From an uncultured Acidobacteriota bacterium (GTDB lineage Bacteria; Acidobacteriota; UBA6911; RPQK01; JAJDTT01), in contig CATOST010000019.1 in the NCBI GenBank assembly GCA_951812665.1, positions 1 to 48,034 on the forward strand: 48,034 bases of DNA, in the 5' to 3' direction. Made by a program: the position numbers and the translations under genes. The notes under the pieces are model-generated. The model ran no database searches. It was not told the origin of the DNA and was given only the letters and a program-made list of their open reading frames with translations. This document shows positions 8,824-18,011 of this stretch, in pieces. Positions within the stretch are counted from its first letter, which is position 1, and each line of letters opens with the position of its first letter.

Positions 8824-10021
8824 TCAGCGCGCCAGCATGCGGATGCAGACCGGCATGGGAACGTCCGCCGTCTGACCGCTGGCTTCGAGCGCCCCGGTCT
8901 CCGGGTCGATCCGGAAGACCACCACGCTGTCCGAATCCTGATTGGCCGCCCAGCAACCAGGTCCCGGTGGGATCGATCTGAAAATTCCGTGGCGTCTTTC
9001 CCCGGGTCGACTCATGACCCCGGGCCGTCAACTGGCCCGTCTCCTGGTCGACGGAGAAGACCGCGATGCTGTCGTGGCCCCGGTTGGAACCGTAGAGGAA
9101 GCGGCCCGAAGGATGGACCCGAACCTCGGCGGTGTGGGTGACGCCTTGGAAATCTTCGGGAATCGTGGAGATGGTCTGAAGCGGATCCAGCGTCCCCTTA
9201 TCGCCATCGTAACGGAAGGCCGTCACGGTGGAGCCCATCTCGTTGATCACGTAGCCGAACCGCCCGCTGGGGTGGAAAGCGAAATGGCGCGGACCCGCCC
9301 CGGGGGCGACCGATACCGACGGTGGCTGGTTGGGCTCCAGAACACCCGTGGCGGTGTCGAAACGGTAGACCATGACCTCGTCCGTGCCCAGGTCGGCCGC
9401 CACGGCGAACCGGTTCCCCGGATCCAGGTTGATGCTGTGGGCGCGGGGACCCGTCTGCCGCACCGGATCCACGCTGGAACCTTCATGTTGGATGACCGAA
9501 GTAGCGGGACCCAGGCGGCCTTCAGAATCGATGGGGAAGGAGGCGACGGTTCCGCTCGTGTAGGTGGCCAGCAGCAAGTTGCGGCCGGCCCGGTCCAGCA
9601 CCAGGTGGCAAGGAATAGCGCCGGCCGAAGGCTGGAGGTTCAAGAAAGAGAGGCGGCCGTCGGCCGAGTCGATGGAATAAGCGGAGACGGTCCCCGTCTT
9701 CCGGCCCTCGAACTCGGCGATCTCGCTGACGGCGTAGAGATAGCGGCCAGTAGGATGCAGGGCCAGGAAAGAGGGATTTTCGATACCCGAGACCACGGAC
9801 AGCCGTTCCAGAGCCCCCGATTCGGGGTCCATCCGGTAGGTGTAGATCCCTTCGCTGTCGGTCCTGGTGTAGGTGCCGAAAAAGACGAGCAGATCTCCTC
9901 CGCTCTCCGGTTGTTCCATGGTTCCCACCTCTTCCCGGGTGCAGGATGGGGCCCCGCCGAACAGGATCAGCAAGACCACACCAAGAATCTTCCATCGCTT
10001 CCGAGCCGACCGACTCCTCAT
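8824..10021 (-). CDS. Lactonase-type seven-bladed beta-propeller protein, frameshifted in this sequence
   Basis: Lactonase_7-bladed family (6-phosphogluconolactonase-like). The start MRSRSARKRWK leads into a hydrophobic segment and a possible lipobox ending at APSC, so it may be an envelope lipoprotein. Repeated blade motifs include HPTGRYLYAVSE, HPSGRFGYVINE and HPSGRFLYGSNRG. The frame breaks at 8949-8951: reading continues correctly (AANQDSDSVVVFRIDPETG to LAR-stop at 8824) only if one base of a CCC run is removed. Without correction the protein would run about 80 nonsense residues into the cupin gene. A sequencing or assembly error or a recent mutation are both possible. Confidence 0.8.
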
Positions 10022-10062
10022 GGCGCCTCCACACTTCCGGCACGTCGAACGCGTGTCAAAGA

Positions 10063-10083
10063 GGGCACCCACAACGGGTGCCC
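10063..10083. repeat. Perfect hairpin GGGCACCC-ACAAC-GGGTGCCC
   Basis: An 8-bp perfect stem with a 5-base loop lies between the divergent lactonase-like gene (start 10021) and the beta-propeller hydrolase-like gene (start 10170). There is no T-run. It shares AGAGGGCACCCAC with the hairpin at 5028, so it may be a member of a small dispersed palindromic repeat family. Confidence 0.6.
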
Positions 10084-10169
10084 CGACCCGCCCTCATGTT
10101 ACCCTTTTCCGTCCCTCCCGTCGGTCTCAGTCCCCGGGAGGGACGGAACCCGGACCTTTCGAGGAAATC

Positions 10170-11771
10170 ATGCGGAAACCAATTCTCAGTTCCATCGCCA
10201 CCGTCACCGCAATCGTTCTCCTGATCGGCTTGGCAGCCCCGGACCAGGCCGGGGCGTCGTCCCACGCCGAAGGGATCAAGGGAGGACGGAAACTCCACGA
10301 TCCGGGGCTGCATCTCTTCCTGGACGACGAAGAGGTGCAGGATCGGCCCGGATTCAGTCGCGTGGTCCAGAATCCGACCCGGATTCGGCGCGATCCGGTG
10401 TTGGTGCCCGACCGCCCCTGGGAAGGGCACGCGGTGCAGCTCTGGGGGTCGGTCCTCTACGACCCGGAGGAGGGCCTCTTCAAGATGTGGTACTTCTCCG
10501 CCAACACCCCCATGTACCGCCGCCTGGGGCGTGGATACCTCATCTGCTACGCCACATCCGAAGACGGGATCGTCTGGGAGAAACCCAACCTGGGCTTGGT
10601 GCCGGTGGACGGCTCGACCGCCAACAACGTCGTTTACCCCACCGCCGAAGTGCCGGCCTCGTGGGGCATCGATCCCTGGGGCGTGGTCAAGGATCCCGAC
10701 GAGCCGGACCCGGCGCGGCGTTACAAGATGGGCATGTATCAGCAACGGCCCACCGGCGCCGAGTCGGATATCGAGCGCCCCGGAATGAATCGGGAACAGA
10801 AGAACCGGGCGCGGAAGGTGTTGGTGCAGGCCATAAAGGACCGGCACGGAATGTACGCCGCATTTTCTCCCGACGGGATCCGTTGGACCCCGGGAAAGGA
10901 GATCCTGGTCCCCCGGGGCGGCGACGCCGGCGCGATGGTCTACGATCCCCTGGGCCGCCGCTACCTGGCCACAACCCGTAGGTTCGGGACCATCATGGAT
11001 CACTTCGTGGTGGGCTGGAAAGGATACCGCCGCGTCATCGCCCTCTCCACCAGCAAGGACTTCGTCCACTGGACCCCGCTGAAGACGATCCTCAAGCCGG
11101 ACGATCTGGACCATCCCCGGGACCAGATGTACGTCATGACCGCCTTCGCCTACGGGAACCAGTACATCGGGTTCATCGGCATGCTCCACTCCGCCACCGA
11201 GCTGGGGCCGACTCAACTGGCGACCGCCCGCGATCTGGCCCACTGGCGCCGGGTCGGACGCCGTCAGGAGTTCCTGCCGGTGGGGGCTCCGGGAAGCTGG
11301 GACGGGGCTTGGGCCACGCCCTCCGGAAACCCCCCGGTCCTGAAGGGAAACCAGCTCTATCTCTGGTATTCGGGGCGTCCCCAGGCCCACGGCACTTCCG
11401 GAATGTGGAAGAGCTCCATCGGTGTCCTGACCCTGCGCAAAGACGGATTCGTGGCGCTGCGTAGCGGGATCCGTGGCGGTGACGTCATGACCGAGGCGGT
11501 GACGGTGACCGGGCCCAAGCTGATCCTGAACGCCTACTCGTTCTTTGGCGCCATCCGGATCCGGGTGATTCACGACGGCGAGGTGGCACCCGGCTATGCC
11601 TTCGAACAATGCAACGGCCTGGAAAAGGGGGACGAGACCGACTTTCCCGTCACCTGGGGCCCCGACCAACAGGATCTTTCCCCCTTTGTGGGCAAGAAGG
11701 TCCGGCTTCAGATCCAGGCCGACAACGCCACCAGTCTCTTCTCCTACCGTTTCGCCGCAGCGGCCGACTGA
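10170..11771 (+). CDS. Secreted glycoside-hydrolase-like five-bladed beta-propeller protein
   Basis: 533 residues. A signal peptide is clear (MRKPILSS, hydrophobic ATVTAIVLLIGLAAP, small residues). The body shows repeats typical of GH32/GH43/GH130-type propellers: LFLDDEEV, KMWYFSANTP, CYATSEDGIVWEKP, AAFSPDGIRWTPGKE, STSKDFVHWTP and LWYSGRPQ. A C-terminal jelly-roll-like part ends with a membrane-free tail. The start is preceded by GAGG. It may act on a polysaccharide in the periplasm or outside the cell; substrate and catalytic residues are not assigned. First gene of a carbohydrate-type group with the next three. Confidence 0.72.
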   Translation: MRKPILSSIATVTAIVLLIGLAAPDQAGASSHAEGIKGGRKLHDPGLHLFLDDEEVQDRPGFSRVVQNPTRIRRDPVLVPDRPWEGHAVQLWGSVLYDPEEGLFKMWYFSANTPMYRRLGRGYLICYATSEDGIVWEKPNLGLVPVDGSTANNVVYPTAEVPASWGIDPWGVVKDPDEPDPARRYKMGMYQQRPTGAESDIERPGMNREQKNRARKVLVQAIKDRHGMYAAFSPDGIRWTPGKEILVPRGGDAGAMVYDPLGRRYLATTRRFGTIMDHFVVGWKGYRRVIALSTSKDFVHWTPLKTILKPDDLDHPRDQMYVMTAFAYGNQYIGFIGMLHSATELGPTQLATARDLAHWRRVGRRQEFLPVGAPGSWDGAWATPSGNPPVLKGNQLYLWYSGRPQAHGTSGMWKSSIGVLTLRKDGFVALRSGIRGGDVMTEAVTVTGPKLILNAYSFFGAIRIRVIHDGEVAPGYAFEQCNGLEKGDETDFPVTWGPDQQDLSPFVGKKVRLQIQADNATSLFSYRFAAAAD

Positions 11772-11833
11772 CGTCGCTTGGATTGTTTTCCCCTCGAACG
11801 TATCCTCGTGGGCGGAATGCGGAGATCAACCTC

Positions 11834-12760
11834 ATGAGCTGGACTTCAGAAGTGCATAAGCGGACGACAGCGGGAATGCTGGGCGCCGTGGACATTCCCT
11901 GGAACCCCGATTTTGCTCTGGATCAGGAGCATTTCCGGGGGTTGATCCGGCGACTGCAGACTCTGGGTGCCGGGCGCCTCTACATCATGGGAACGGCGGG
12001 CGAGGGCTACGCCATGTCGGACACTCGCTTCCGTGAGGTGGTGGACGCGTTCGTCGAAGAGATGTCCGGCTCCGGCATCGAGGCCCAGGTGGGCGCCATC
12101 TCACTGTCCATGGAGCAGATCGTGGAGCGGCTCGAGTACGCCCACGGCCAGGGAATCCGATCGTTTCAGATCTCGCTGCCGGCCTGGGGCGCGCTGGACG
12201 ACGCCGAGATGATGGGGTTCTTCAAAACCGTCTGCGGCCGGTTTCCCGACTCGGAGTTCCTGCACTACAACCTGGCGCGGACCAAGCGCATCCTGACCGG
12301 CGACGACTACCGGATGATCCTGGATGAGGTCCCCAATCTGGTGGCCAGCAAACAGAGCTCCAGCGACATGAACCTGGTCCGGGACTGGATGATCAAGGCG
12401 CCCGAGATGCAGCATTTCATGCTCGAGACCTGCTTCGCCTACGCTTGCCAGTTTGGCGAGTGCTCCCTGCTCTGCAGCATGCACGGGGCGTTTCCCGGTC
12501 TGACCCGCGAGTACTTCGCCGCCGGCCGGGAGGGAGACATCGCCCGGGCTCTGGAAATCGCCGAGAAGTTCACGCGCCACGGGGAGAGCCTCTTCGGTCA
12601 CCTGAACCGGTCCATGATCGACGGAGCCTACGACAAGCTGATGGTCTGGCTCACGGACCCGACGTTTCCCATTCGCCTGCTGCCGCCGTATGAGGGATTC
12701 ACCAGCCAGGAGGCGAACGTCAGCCTAGAGTACTACCGCACTCAGCGGGACGAGGCCTGA
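11834..12760 (+). CDS. Dihydrodipicolinate synthase / N-acetylneuraminate lyase family protein
   Basis: 308 residues, a class I aldolase barrel. The Schiff-base lysine is in LVASKQSSS (about residue 173) and the conserved tyrosine in FLHYNLART (about residue 145), spaced as in DapA. The usual GTTGE pyruvate-carboxylate loop reads MGTAGEGYA. With a glycosidase-like protein upstream and oxidoreductases downstream, a sugar-acid aldolase/dehydratase role is more likely than lysine synthesis, but this is inference. Its stop is 2 bp from the next start. Confidence 0.85.
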   Translation: MSWTSEVHKRTTAGMLGAVDIPWNPDFALDQEHFRGLIRRLQTLGAGRLYIMGTAGEGYAMSDTRFREVVDAFVEEMSGSGIEAQVGAISLSMEQIVERLEYAHGQGIRSFQISLPAWGALDDAEMMGFFKTVCGRFPDSEFLHYNLARTKRILTGDDYRMILDEVPNLVASKQSSSDMNLVRDWMIKAPEMQHFMLETCFAYACQFGECSLLCSMHGAFPGLTREYFAAGREGDIARALEIAEKFTRHGESLFGHLNRSMIDGAYDKLMVWLTDPTFPIRLLPPYEGFTSQEANVSLEYYRTQRDEA

Positions 12761-12762
12761 AC

Positions 12763-13614
12763 ATGGGGAGCCACCGGACTTACAACGGCGTTTCCATGCC
12801 CGAGTTCATGTACGGCACCGCCTGGAAGAAGGAGGAGACGACCCGCCTGGTCAAGCTGGCCGTCGCCAGCGGCTTTACCGCCATCGACACCGCCAACCAG
12901 ATCATCCACTACGACGAGGCCCGGGTCGGGGACGCCCTGCTCGATCTGAGCCGCCAGGGAATCGAACGGGAGTCCCTTTTCCTGCAGACCAAATTCACAT
13001 CCGCCGGCGGCCAGGACCATCGGACCCCCTACGATGCGTCCGCGGACATCACCACCCAGGTGGGGCAATCCTTCCGGAGTTCCCTCCGGCATCTGCACAC
13101 CGGTTACCTGGATTCGTACGTCCTGCACGGCCCCTACTCCCGAATGGGACTGGGGGCGGACGACTGGGAAGTCTGGGCGGCCATCGAAGGGATCTACCAG
13201 TCGGGCGGAACCCGGGTGATCGGGATCAGCAACGTCAGTGCGGAACAACTCGACGAGCTCTGCCGGCGAGCGGAAGTCAAGCCCATGGTGGTGCAGAACC
13301 GGTGCTTCGCCGTCCTGGGATGGGACTACCGGGTTCGGGAGATCTGCCGCGACCACGGGATCGTCTACCAGGGCTTCTCGCTCCTGACGGCCAACCGCCA
13401 GTTCCTGTTTCACCCCCGGATACGGGAGATCGCCGGCCGTCTGGGGGTCGGCCCGGCCCAGGTCGTCTTCCGGTTCGCCCTGGAAATGGGGATGCAGCCC
13501 CTCACGGGGACCAGCGACCGGGACCACATGGTGGAGGACCTTGCGGTCCGATCGCTACGGCTCTCCCGGGAGGAGACCACGTTCGTCGAGACCATTGCTC
13601 TGAGTCGACCCTGA
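12763..13614 (+). CDS. Aldo/keto reductase family protein
   Basis: 283 residues. The catalytic tetrad is visible: Asp42 in AIDTANQ, Tyr50 in IIHYDEARVG, Lys77 in LQTKFTS and His122 in YVLHGPYS. It reduces an aldehyde or ketone with NAD(P)H. It follows the aldolase-type gene by 2 bp, so the two are surely one operon. The gene converges on the Gfo/Idh oxidoreductase, 6 bp away. Confidence 0.9.
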   Translation: MGSHRTYNGVSMPEFMYGTAWKKEETTRLVKLAVASGFTAIDTANQIIHYDEARVGDALLDLSRQGIERESLFLQTKFTSAGGQDHRTPYDASADITTQVGQSFRSSLRHLHTGYLDSYVLHGPYSRMGLGADDWEVWAAIEGIYQSGGTRVIGISNVSAEQLDELCRRAEVKPMVVQNRCFAVLGWDYRVREICRDHGIVYQGFSLLTANRQFLFHPRIREIAGRLGVGPAQVVFRFALEMGMQPLTGTSDRDHMVEDLAVRSLRLSREETTFVETIALSRP

Positions 13615-13620
13615 TGCGGC

Positions 13621-14949
13621 TTACGCGCCTCTGGGGATGGCCCAGTGGCCCTTCCGGTAGCTGCGGGCGAGCAGGGCGTCCGCCTCTTCGTCGCCGGAGA
13701 TCCGCTCCGCCTCCGGATCGAAGTGGAAGGATCGACCCACCCTCACGGCGATGTTGGCCAGGTGACACAGTGAAGTGGACAGGTGGGCCGTGCCGGCGTC
13801 GGCCGTGAGACCGGTCTGACCTCGAATCGCTTTCACCCAGGTCAGGAAGTTGCTCGTCATGTCCATTCTCGGCATGACACCCGGCCGTTGTTCGAGGCGC
13901 TTGTTCTCCTCGTCCCAGAGCTGGAACCGCCCCCGGCGGCTGAACACCATCTTGCCTCCGGTGCCCAGGAACTCGACGCCGCCGTCCACGTCGTAGGGAT
14001 GATTGGCGGACCAGATCCTCATCTCGAACACCAACTGCCTGCGGTCCCCGACCCCTCCCTGGCCCGGGTAGTCGAAGGTCGCGGTAACCGTGTCGGGAAA
14101 CTCCTGGTCGTCGTCGAAGAAGAACTTCCCGCCGGCGACGGCCACCTGGGTGGGATGGACGTCCAGTCCCAGGCCCCAACGGGCCATGTCGAACTCGTGC
14201 ACGCCGTCGTTTCCCAGATCGCCGGTGCCGAAGTGGTACCACCAGTGCCAGGAATAATGGTGCCGGTTCTTCCGGAACGGGACCATGGGGGCGGGTCCCA
14301 CCCAGAGGTCGTAGTCGAATCCGTCCGGGGGAGGGCCGACCCGCTCACGGCCGATGTTGCGCCGTTTCTGGACGTTCCAGGCCTTGGCGACGAGCACGTC
14401 TCCGATGACCCCGCCGTGGAGCATCCGGACCGCCTCGACGAACCCCCGGCTGCTGCGGGCCTGGGTCCCGTGCTGGAGCACACGGCCGGACCGCTGTGCG
14501 GCCTCCACCAGGAGGCGGCCTTCGCGGAGATTGTGGGAGCACGGCTTCTCCAGGTAGACGTGCTTGCCGGCATCCAACGCCAGGATCGCGGCCGGGACAT
14601 GCCAATGGTCGGGGGTCGCAATGGTCACGGCGTCGACTGCGGGGTCGTCGAGAACTTTCCGCAGGTCGTCCACCGGCTTGGCCCCGCCGGCCTCCTCGGC
14701 GGCCTGAGCGCGCCGGTTCTCATCCGGGTCGCACACGTAGACGATCTCGGTATTGACCCCCTTGGGGAACCGGCCGATGTGGGAGCGCCGGCCCTGGCCG
14801 CCGCAACCGATCACCGCGAAGCGGATCCGGTCGTTGGCCCCGGCCGCCGTGGCCGGCACCGAGGTCAGAACCGGGGATGCCACGGCGACCGTGGCAACCG
14901 CCCCGGACCCCTTCAAGAATTCCCGCCGGTTGACTTCACCTTTTGTCAT
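13621..14949 (-). CDS. Gfo/Idh/MocA-family oxidoreductase with Tat signal
   Basis: 442 residues. The N-terminus NRREFLKGSGAVATVAVASP is a twin-arginine signal, so the protein is exported folded, presumably with its nucleotide cofactor. The Rossmann motif is FAVIGCGGQGRRS and the family signature is YLEKPCSHN (EKP). This exported Gfo/Idh type is common in Planctomycetes, Acidobacteria and Bacteroidetes and acts on sugars. It is encoded opposite the aldolase and reductase genes with which it may share a pathway. Confidence 0.9.
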   Translation of the reverse strand: MTKGEVNRREFLKGSGAVATVAVASPVLTSVPATAAGANDRIRFAVIGCGGQGRRSHIGRFPKGVNTEIVYVCDPDENRRAQAAEEAGGAKPVDDLRKVLDDPAVDAVTIATPDHWHVPAAILALDAGKHVYLEKPCSHNLREGRLLVEAAQRSGRVLQHGTQARSSRGFVEAVRMLHGGVIGDVLVAKAWNVQKRRNIGRERVGPPPDGFDYDLWVGPAPMVPFRKNRHHYSWHWWYHFGTGDLGNDGVHEFDMARWGLGLDVHPTQVAVAGGKFFFDDDQEFPDTVTATFDYPGQGGVGDRRQLVFEMRIWSANHPYDVDGGVEFLGTGGKMVFSRRGRFQLWDEENKRLEQRPGVMPRMDMTSNFLTWVKAIRGQTGLTADAGTAHLSTSLCHLANIAVRVGRSFHFDPEAERISGDEEADALLARSYRKGHWAIPRGA

Positions 14950-15017
14950 TGAACCTCCTCTTCTCGCGCCAGCCGCCCGGGGCCGAAACCGAAGCGGCTC
15001 GGTGAACTCTCGCGATC

Positions 15018-15794
15018 ATGTTCCTACTCTACACCTTGGGCATGCTGGACGGTTTCCCGTCCGCTGCCCGACCCTGCCGGATTTCCGGCAAGGACATCTA
15101 CCGCGCACTCGGCATCGAGAACGTGCGACACCGCCGCACCGCCTCCGCTCCCGTCCTGATGCGGCGACTGCTGGCGCTCGATTACATCCTGGAGCACCCG
15201 CAGCAGAAGTGGCTCACCTCCGAACAGAAGAAAGTCGCCGTCTTCGATGACTTGGACATTCCCCGCCAAGTCCTCCCCCGCTGCTATTGCAGTGGGAAAG
15301 GGCCAGTCCGGATCCGAAATTTTCCGCAGGGTCTCCCCATTTCGATCAGCCCTGGAACCGCCACTTTCGTCTACGCGGATCCCGATTTCGACACCGGCCG
15401 GAACCTGGTGTCCTGGGGATCGGACCACGCGCCACTCTGGCGAGCACTGCAACAGAAGGGAATCCGGACCCGGATCGTGGCCGTCGCGCGCGACGACGCC
15501 GGACTGGCACGGGACCACAAGCTCTTGCGCCGCTGGGCTCAAGGGCAATGGCCGCAGGCCTGCCGGCCGCTCACGTCCGCCGAGGAACAGGAGATAGAAG
15601 AGATTCGTCTGGCTTTCTTTCGGAGCGACTGGACAAAGCTGGAGCGTTGGGGCGGACCCCTATCGGCCCTTTTCTATCAGCCCGAGCTCAAACGTCGGCT
15701 GGCGTTCACGGATTCCGAACCCGGATTCCGGATTGACCGGGCAGACGCGTGGCGCTCGCAACGATTGTCGATCTCTGGGGAAACCCTCCACTAA
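15018..15794 (+). CDS. Uncharacterised protein, possibly the C-terminal part of a longer one
   Basis: 258 residues, not recognised with certainty. It is hydrophilic, rich in arginine, with stretches YRALGIENVRHRR, MRRLLALDYILEHP and GTATFVYADPDFDTG. There is no signal or membrane segment. It begins inside the accessory patch, 68 bp from the Gfo/Idh start, without a good ribosome-binding site, so its true N-terminus may have been lost. Its stop lies about 80 bp before the remnant of an outer-membrane protein gene. It may be cargo of a past mobile element. Confidence is in the reading frame being coding, not in function. Confidence 0.5.
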   Translation: MFLLYTLGMLDGFPSAARPCRISGKDIYRALGIENVRHRRTASAPVLMRRLLALDYILEHPQQKWLTSEQKKVAVFDDLDIPRQVLPRCYCSGKGPVRIRNFPQGLPISISPGTATFVYADPDFDTGRNLVSWGSDHAPLWRALQQKGIRTRIVAVARDDAGLARDHKLLRRWAQGQWPQACRPLTSAEEQEIEEIRLAFFRSDWTKLERWGGPLSALFYQPELKRRLAFTDSEPGFRIDRADAWRSQRLSISGETLH

Positions 15795-15874
15795 TCCGCG
15801 TTCCGGCAGCCAATTCCCAAGGTGTCACCGATTTTGCGGGGTTCCAGGACAGGATGCGAAAGCCGTATCTCCGC

Positions 15875-15983
15875 CTACGCGCTCAGACTGTCTCCATATT
15901 TCCCGAACATGTTGGCGTGCAATACTTCCACGCCACCGCGGACGTGTGAGCCGGCGGGACCGGTGATGGTGACGCCCCCTAAC
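15875..15983 (-). pseudogene. Outer-membrane beta-barrel protein gene, downstream half of IS-split fragment
   Basis: When the IS and one CCTAAC copy are removed, the minus-strand frame from 18173 continues across the junction (HAWLGG then VTITGPAGSHVRGG and VEVLHANMFGKYG) and meets a TAG at 15875-15877, giving 84 codons including stop. Barrel-like sequence seems to go on after the TAG (AEIRLSHPVLE), so this gene was probably already damaged or decayed further. Confidence 0.6.
15978..15983. repeat. Target-site duplication CCTAAC, left copy
   Basis: CCTAAC immediately precedes the left IS end and is repeated directly after the right end (18025-18030). Six bases is within the usual range for IS1634-family insertions. 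Confidence 0.85.
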
Positions 15984-15996
15984 CGGAACTTCACTG
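15984..15996 (+). repeat. IS left terminal inverted repeat
   Basis: CGGAACTTCACTG, perfectly complementary to the right end at 18012-18024. A partial copy (GCGGAACTTCA) also occurs at 18189-18199, outside the element. Confidence 0.88.
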
Positions 15997-16176
15997 CCCC
16001 TCAAGCCATAGTTCGATCCATCAAATCGTTGAAGTAGAGTAGTTTACGGCTCCATAGAGGGAGTTTCCATCTGGATATTTGTTTCCATGTATAAGACGTG
16101 TCATATGATCCTGATATCATAATTTGTAAATTGTTTATGTCCTTTATAGTGTTTCCATGTAAGAGGCCACTCCACC

Positions 16177-17967
16177 ATGTCCTATCACGTCGACGTCATC
16201 CCCAACCGTTCCAGCCCTCCCGCCATCCTCTTCCGTGAAGCCAAACGCGAGGGCAAGCGCATCCGTCGCACCACCCTCGCCAACCTCTCCAAACTCCCCC
16301 CGGAGATCGTCGACGGCATCCGCGCTCTGCTCAAGGGCGGTCAAGTCTTTCGTCCTCTGGGCGAGTCCCTCGCCATTCGCCGCGCCCTGCCCCATGGCCA
16401 TGTCGCTGCCCTTCTCGGCCTCGCCCGCCGTCTCAGTTTCCAGCGCATCCTGCACCGCAAACGCAGCCGTTACCGCGACCTCGCGCTGGCCGCCATCGTC
16501 GCCCGCGTGCTCCAACCTCTCTCCAAGCTCGCCACCGCCCGGGGACTGTCCCCCCCGACCGCCACCAGCAGTCTCGGCCCCCTTCTTGACCTCGGCTGTG
16601 TCCGCGGCAACGAGATGCTGGCGATGCTCGACTGGTTGCTGGGACGCCAGATCTGGATCGAGAAGAGCCTGGCCAGACGGCACCTGGAGGGCCGAACCCT
16701 TTTGCTTTACGACGTTTCCTCCAGTTATCTCGAGGGGCACAGCTCTCCCCTGGCCGCGTTCGGCTACAACCGGGACGGCAAGAAGGGCAAGCCGCAGATC
16801 GTCTTCGGCCTGCTTTGTGCCGGGGACGGTTGTCCGCTGGCGGTGGACGTGTTCCCGGGCAACACGGCGGATCCCACCACGGTGGCGACGCAGGTGAAAA
16901 AGATTCAGGGGCGCTTCGGTATCGAATCCATCGCGCTGGTCGGGGACCGCGGCATGCTCACCACGGCGCGGCTCAAGCAAGACCTCTCGCCGGCCGGACT
17001 GGCCTGGGTCTCGGCCTTGAGAACGGATGGGATCCGCAAGTTGCTGCGGCCGTCAAAATCGGGTGGAGACGGGGAGGCGCCAGCTCCGTTGCGGCCGGGC
17101 GAGTTGGTTCCCGACCGGGTCGCGGAGATCCTGAGTCCGGACTTTCCCGGCGAGCGCCTGCTGGTCTGCCTCAATCCCCGCTTGCGGCAGGAGCGGGCCC
17201 GCAAGCGCCAGGAACTGCTGCGGGATACGGAGAAAATCCTGCAGACCATTGCCGACGCCGTACGCTCCCCGAGATCCCGGCTCCGGGGCCAGCAGGCGAT
17301 CAACCGCCGGGTGGGGCGGGACGTCTCCCGCAAGAAGGTGGAGAAACACTTCGAAATCGAGGTCACGAACGACGACATCCGATGGTCCAGACGCCAGGAG
17401 AAGATCGACGCGGAGGCGCAGTTGGACGGCATCTACGTCATTCGGACCAGTCTGGAGGCCTCCGCCCTCTCAGCCGGGGAGGCGGTGGAGGCGTACAAGT
17501 CTCTGGCCCAGGTCGAACAGGCGTTTCGCTCGCTCAAGACGACGCAGCTCGCGCTACGTCCGGTCTACGTCTACAGCGAAGACCATGTGCGCGGGCATGT
17601 CTTTCTGTGTGTCCTGGCGTATTACCTGGAATGGCATCTGCGGCGGTGCTTGGCGCCGCTGCTGTTCCAGGAGGAGGATCGGGCGGGGACACGAGCGTTG
17701 CGCAAGTCCCCGGTGGAAAAGGCACAGGTCTCTGCGCGCACGAAGGCCAAGGCCGCGCGCAAGCGAACGGCGCAGGGGCTCCCCGTGCATAGCCTCCAGA
17801 CGTTGCTGGCGGATCTCGCCACCCTCACCCTCAACCAGGTGACCCTGCCGGACGCTCCGGATCACCCGTTCCCGATGTTCGCCAAGCCAACGCCGCTGCA
17901 GCAGAAGGCTTTCGACCTGCTCGGCGTGGATCCGACTCGATTTGTTGCCAGTAATTTGGCAGGTTGA
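16177..17967 (+). CDS. IS1634-family DDE transposase
   Basis: 596 residues, normal length for the family. The catalytic triad can be placed at Asp179 (LLLYDVSSSYLEG), Asp257 (ALVGDRGML) and the glutamate in AQVEQAFRSLKT near residue 447. Family features include AFGYNRDGKKGKPQIVFG and VFPGNTADPTT. It cuts and joins the 13-bp element ends. The start ATG follows GTAAGAGG. The reading frame is unbroken, so the enzyme may be functional. Confidence 0.93.
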   Translation: MSYHVDVIPNRSSPPAILFREAKREGKRIRRTTLANLSKLPPEIVDGIRALLKGGQVFRPLGESLAIRRALPHGHVAALLGLARRLSFQRILHRKRSRYRDLALAAIVARVLQPLSKLATARGLSPPTATSSLGPLLDLGCVRGNEMLAMLDWLLGRQIWIEKSLARRHLEGRTLLLYDVSSSYLEGHSSPLAAFGYNRDGKKGKPQIVFGLLCAGDGCPLAVDVFPGNTADPTTVATQVKKIQGRFGIESIALVGDRGMLTTARLKQDLSPAGLAWVSALRTDGIRKLLRPSKSGGDGEAPAPLRPGELVPDRVAEILSPDFPGERLLVCLNPRLRQERARKRQELLRDTEKILQTIADAVRSPRSRLRGQQAINRRVGRDVSRKKVEKHFEIEVTNDDIRWSRRQEKIDAEAQLDGIYVIRTSLEASALSAGEAVEAYKSLAQVEQAFRSLKTTQLALRPVYVYSEDHVRGHVFLCVLAYYLEWHLRRCLAPLLFQEEDRAGTRALRKSPVEKAQVSARTKAKAARKRTAQGLPVHSLQTLLADLATLTLNQVTLPDAPDHPFPMFAKPTPLQQKAFDLLGVDPTRFVASNLAG

Positions 17968-18011
17968 TTTCGTCTATCTTCCCGAATTAGAAAGGGATAG
18001 GAGAATATCTC

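Noticed and set aside
8942..10981. Very long open frames opposite or across known genes (also 10056-11669 and 30427-32157 on the minus strand)
   Set aside because: High-GC shadow frames; low-complexity proline, glycine and arginine-rich products with no family features, antisense to well-supported genes.
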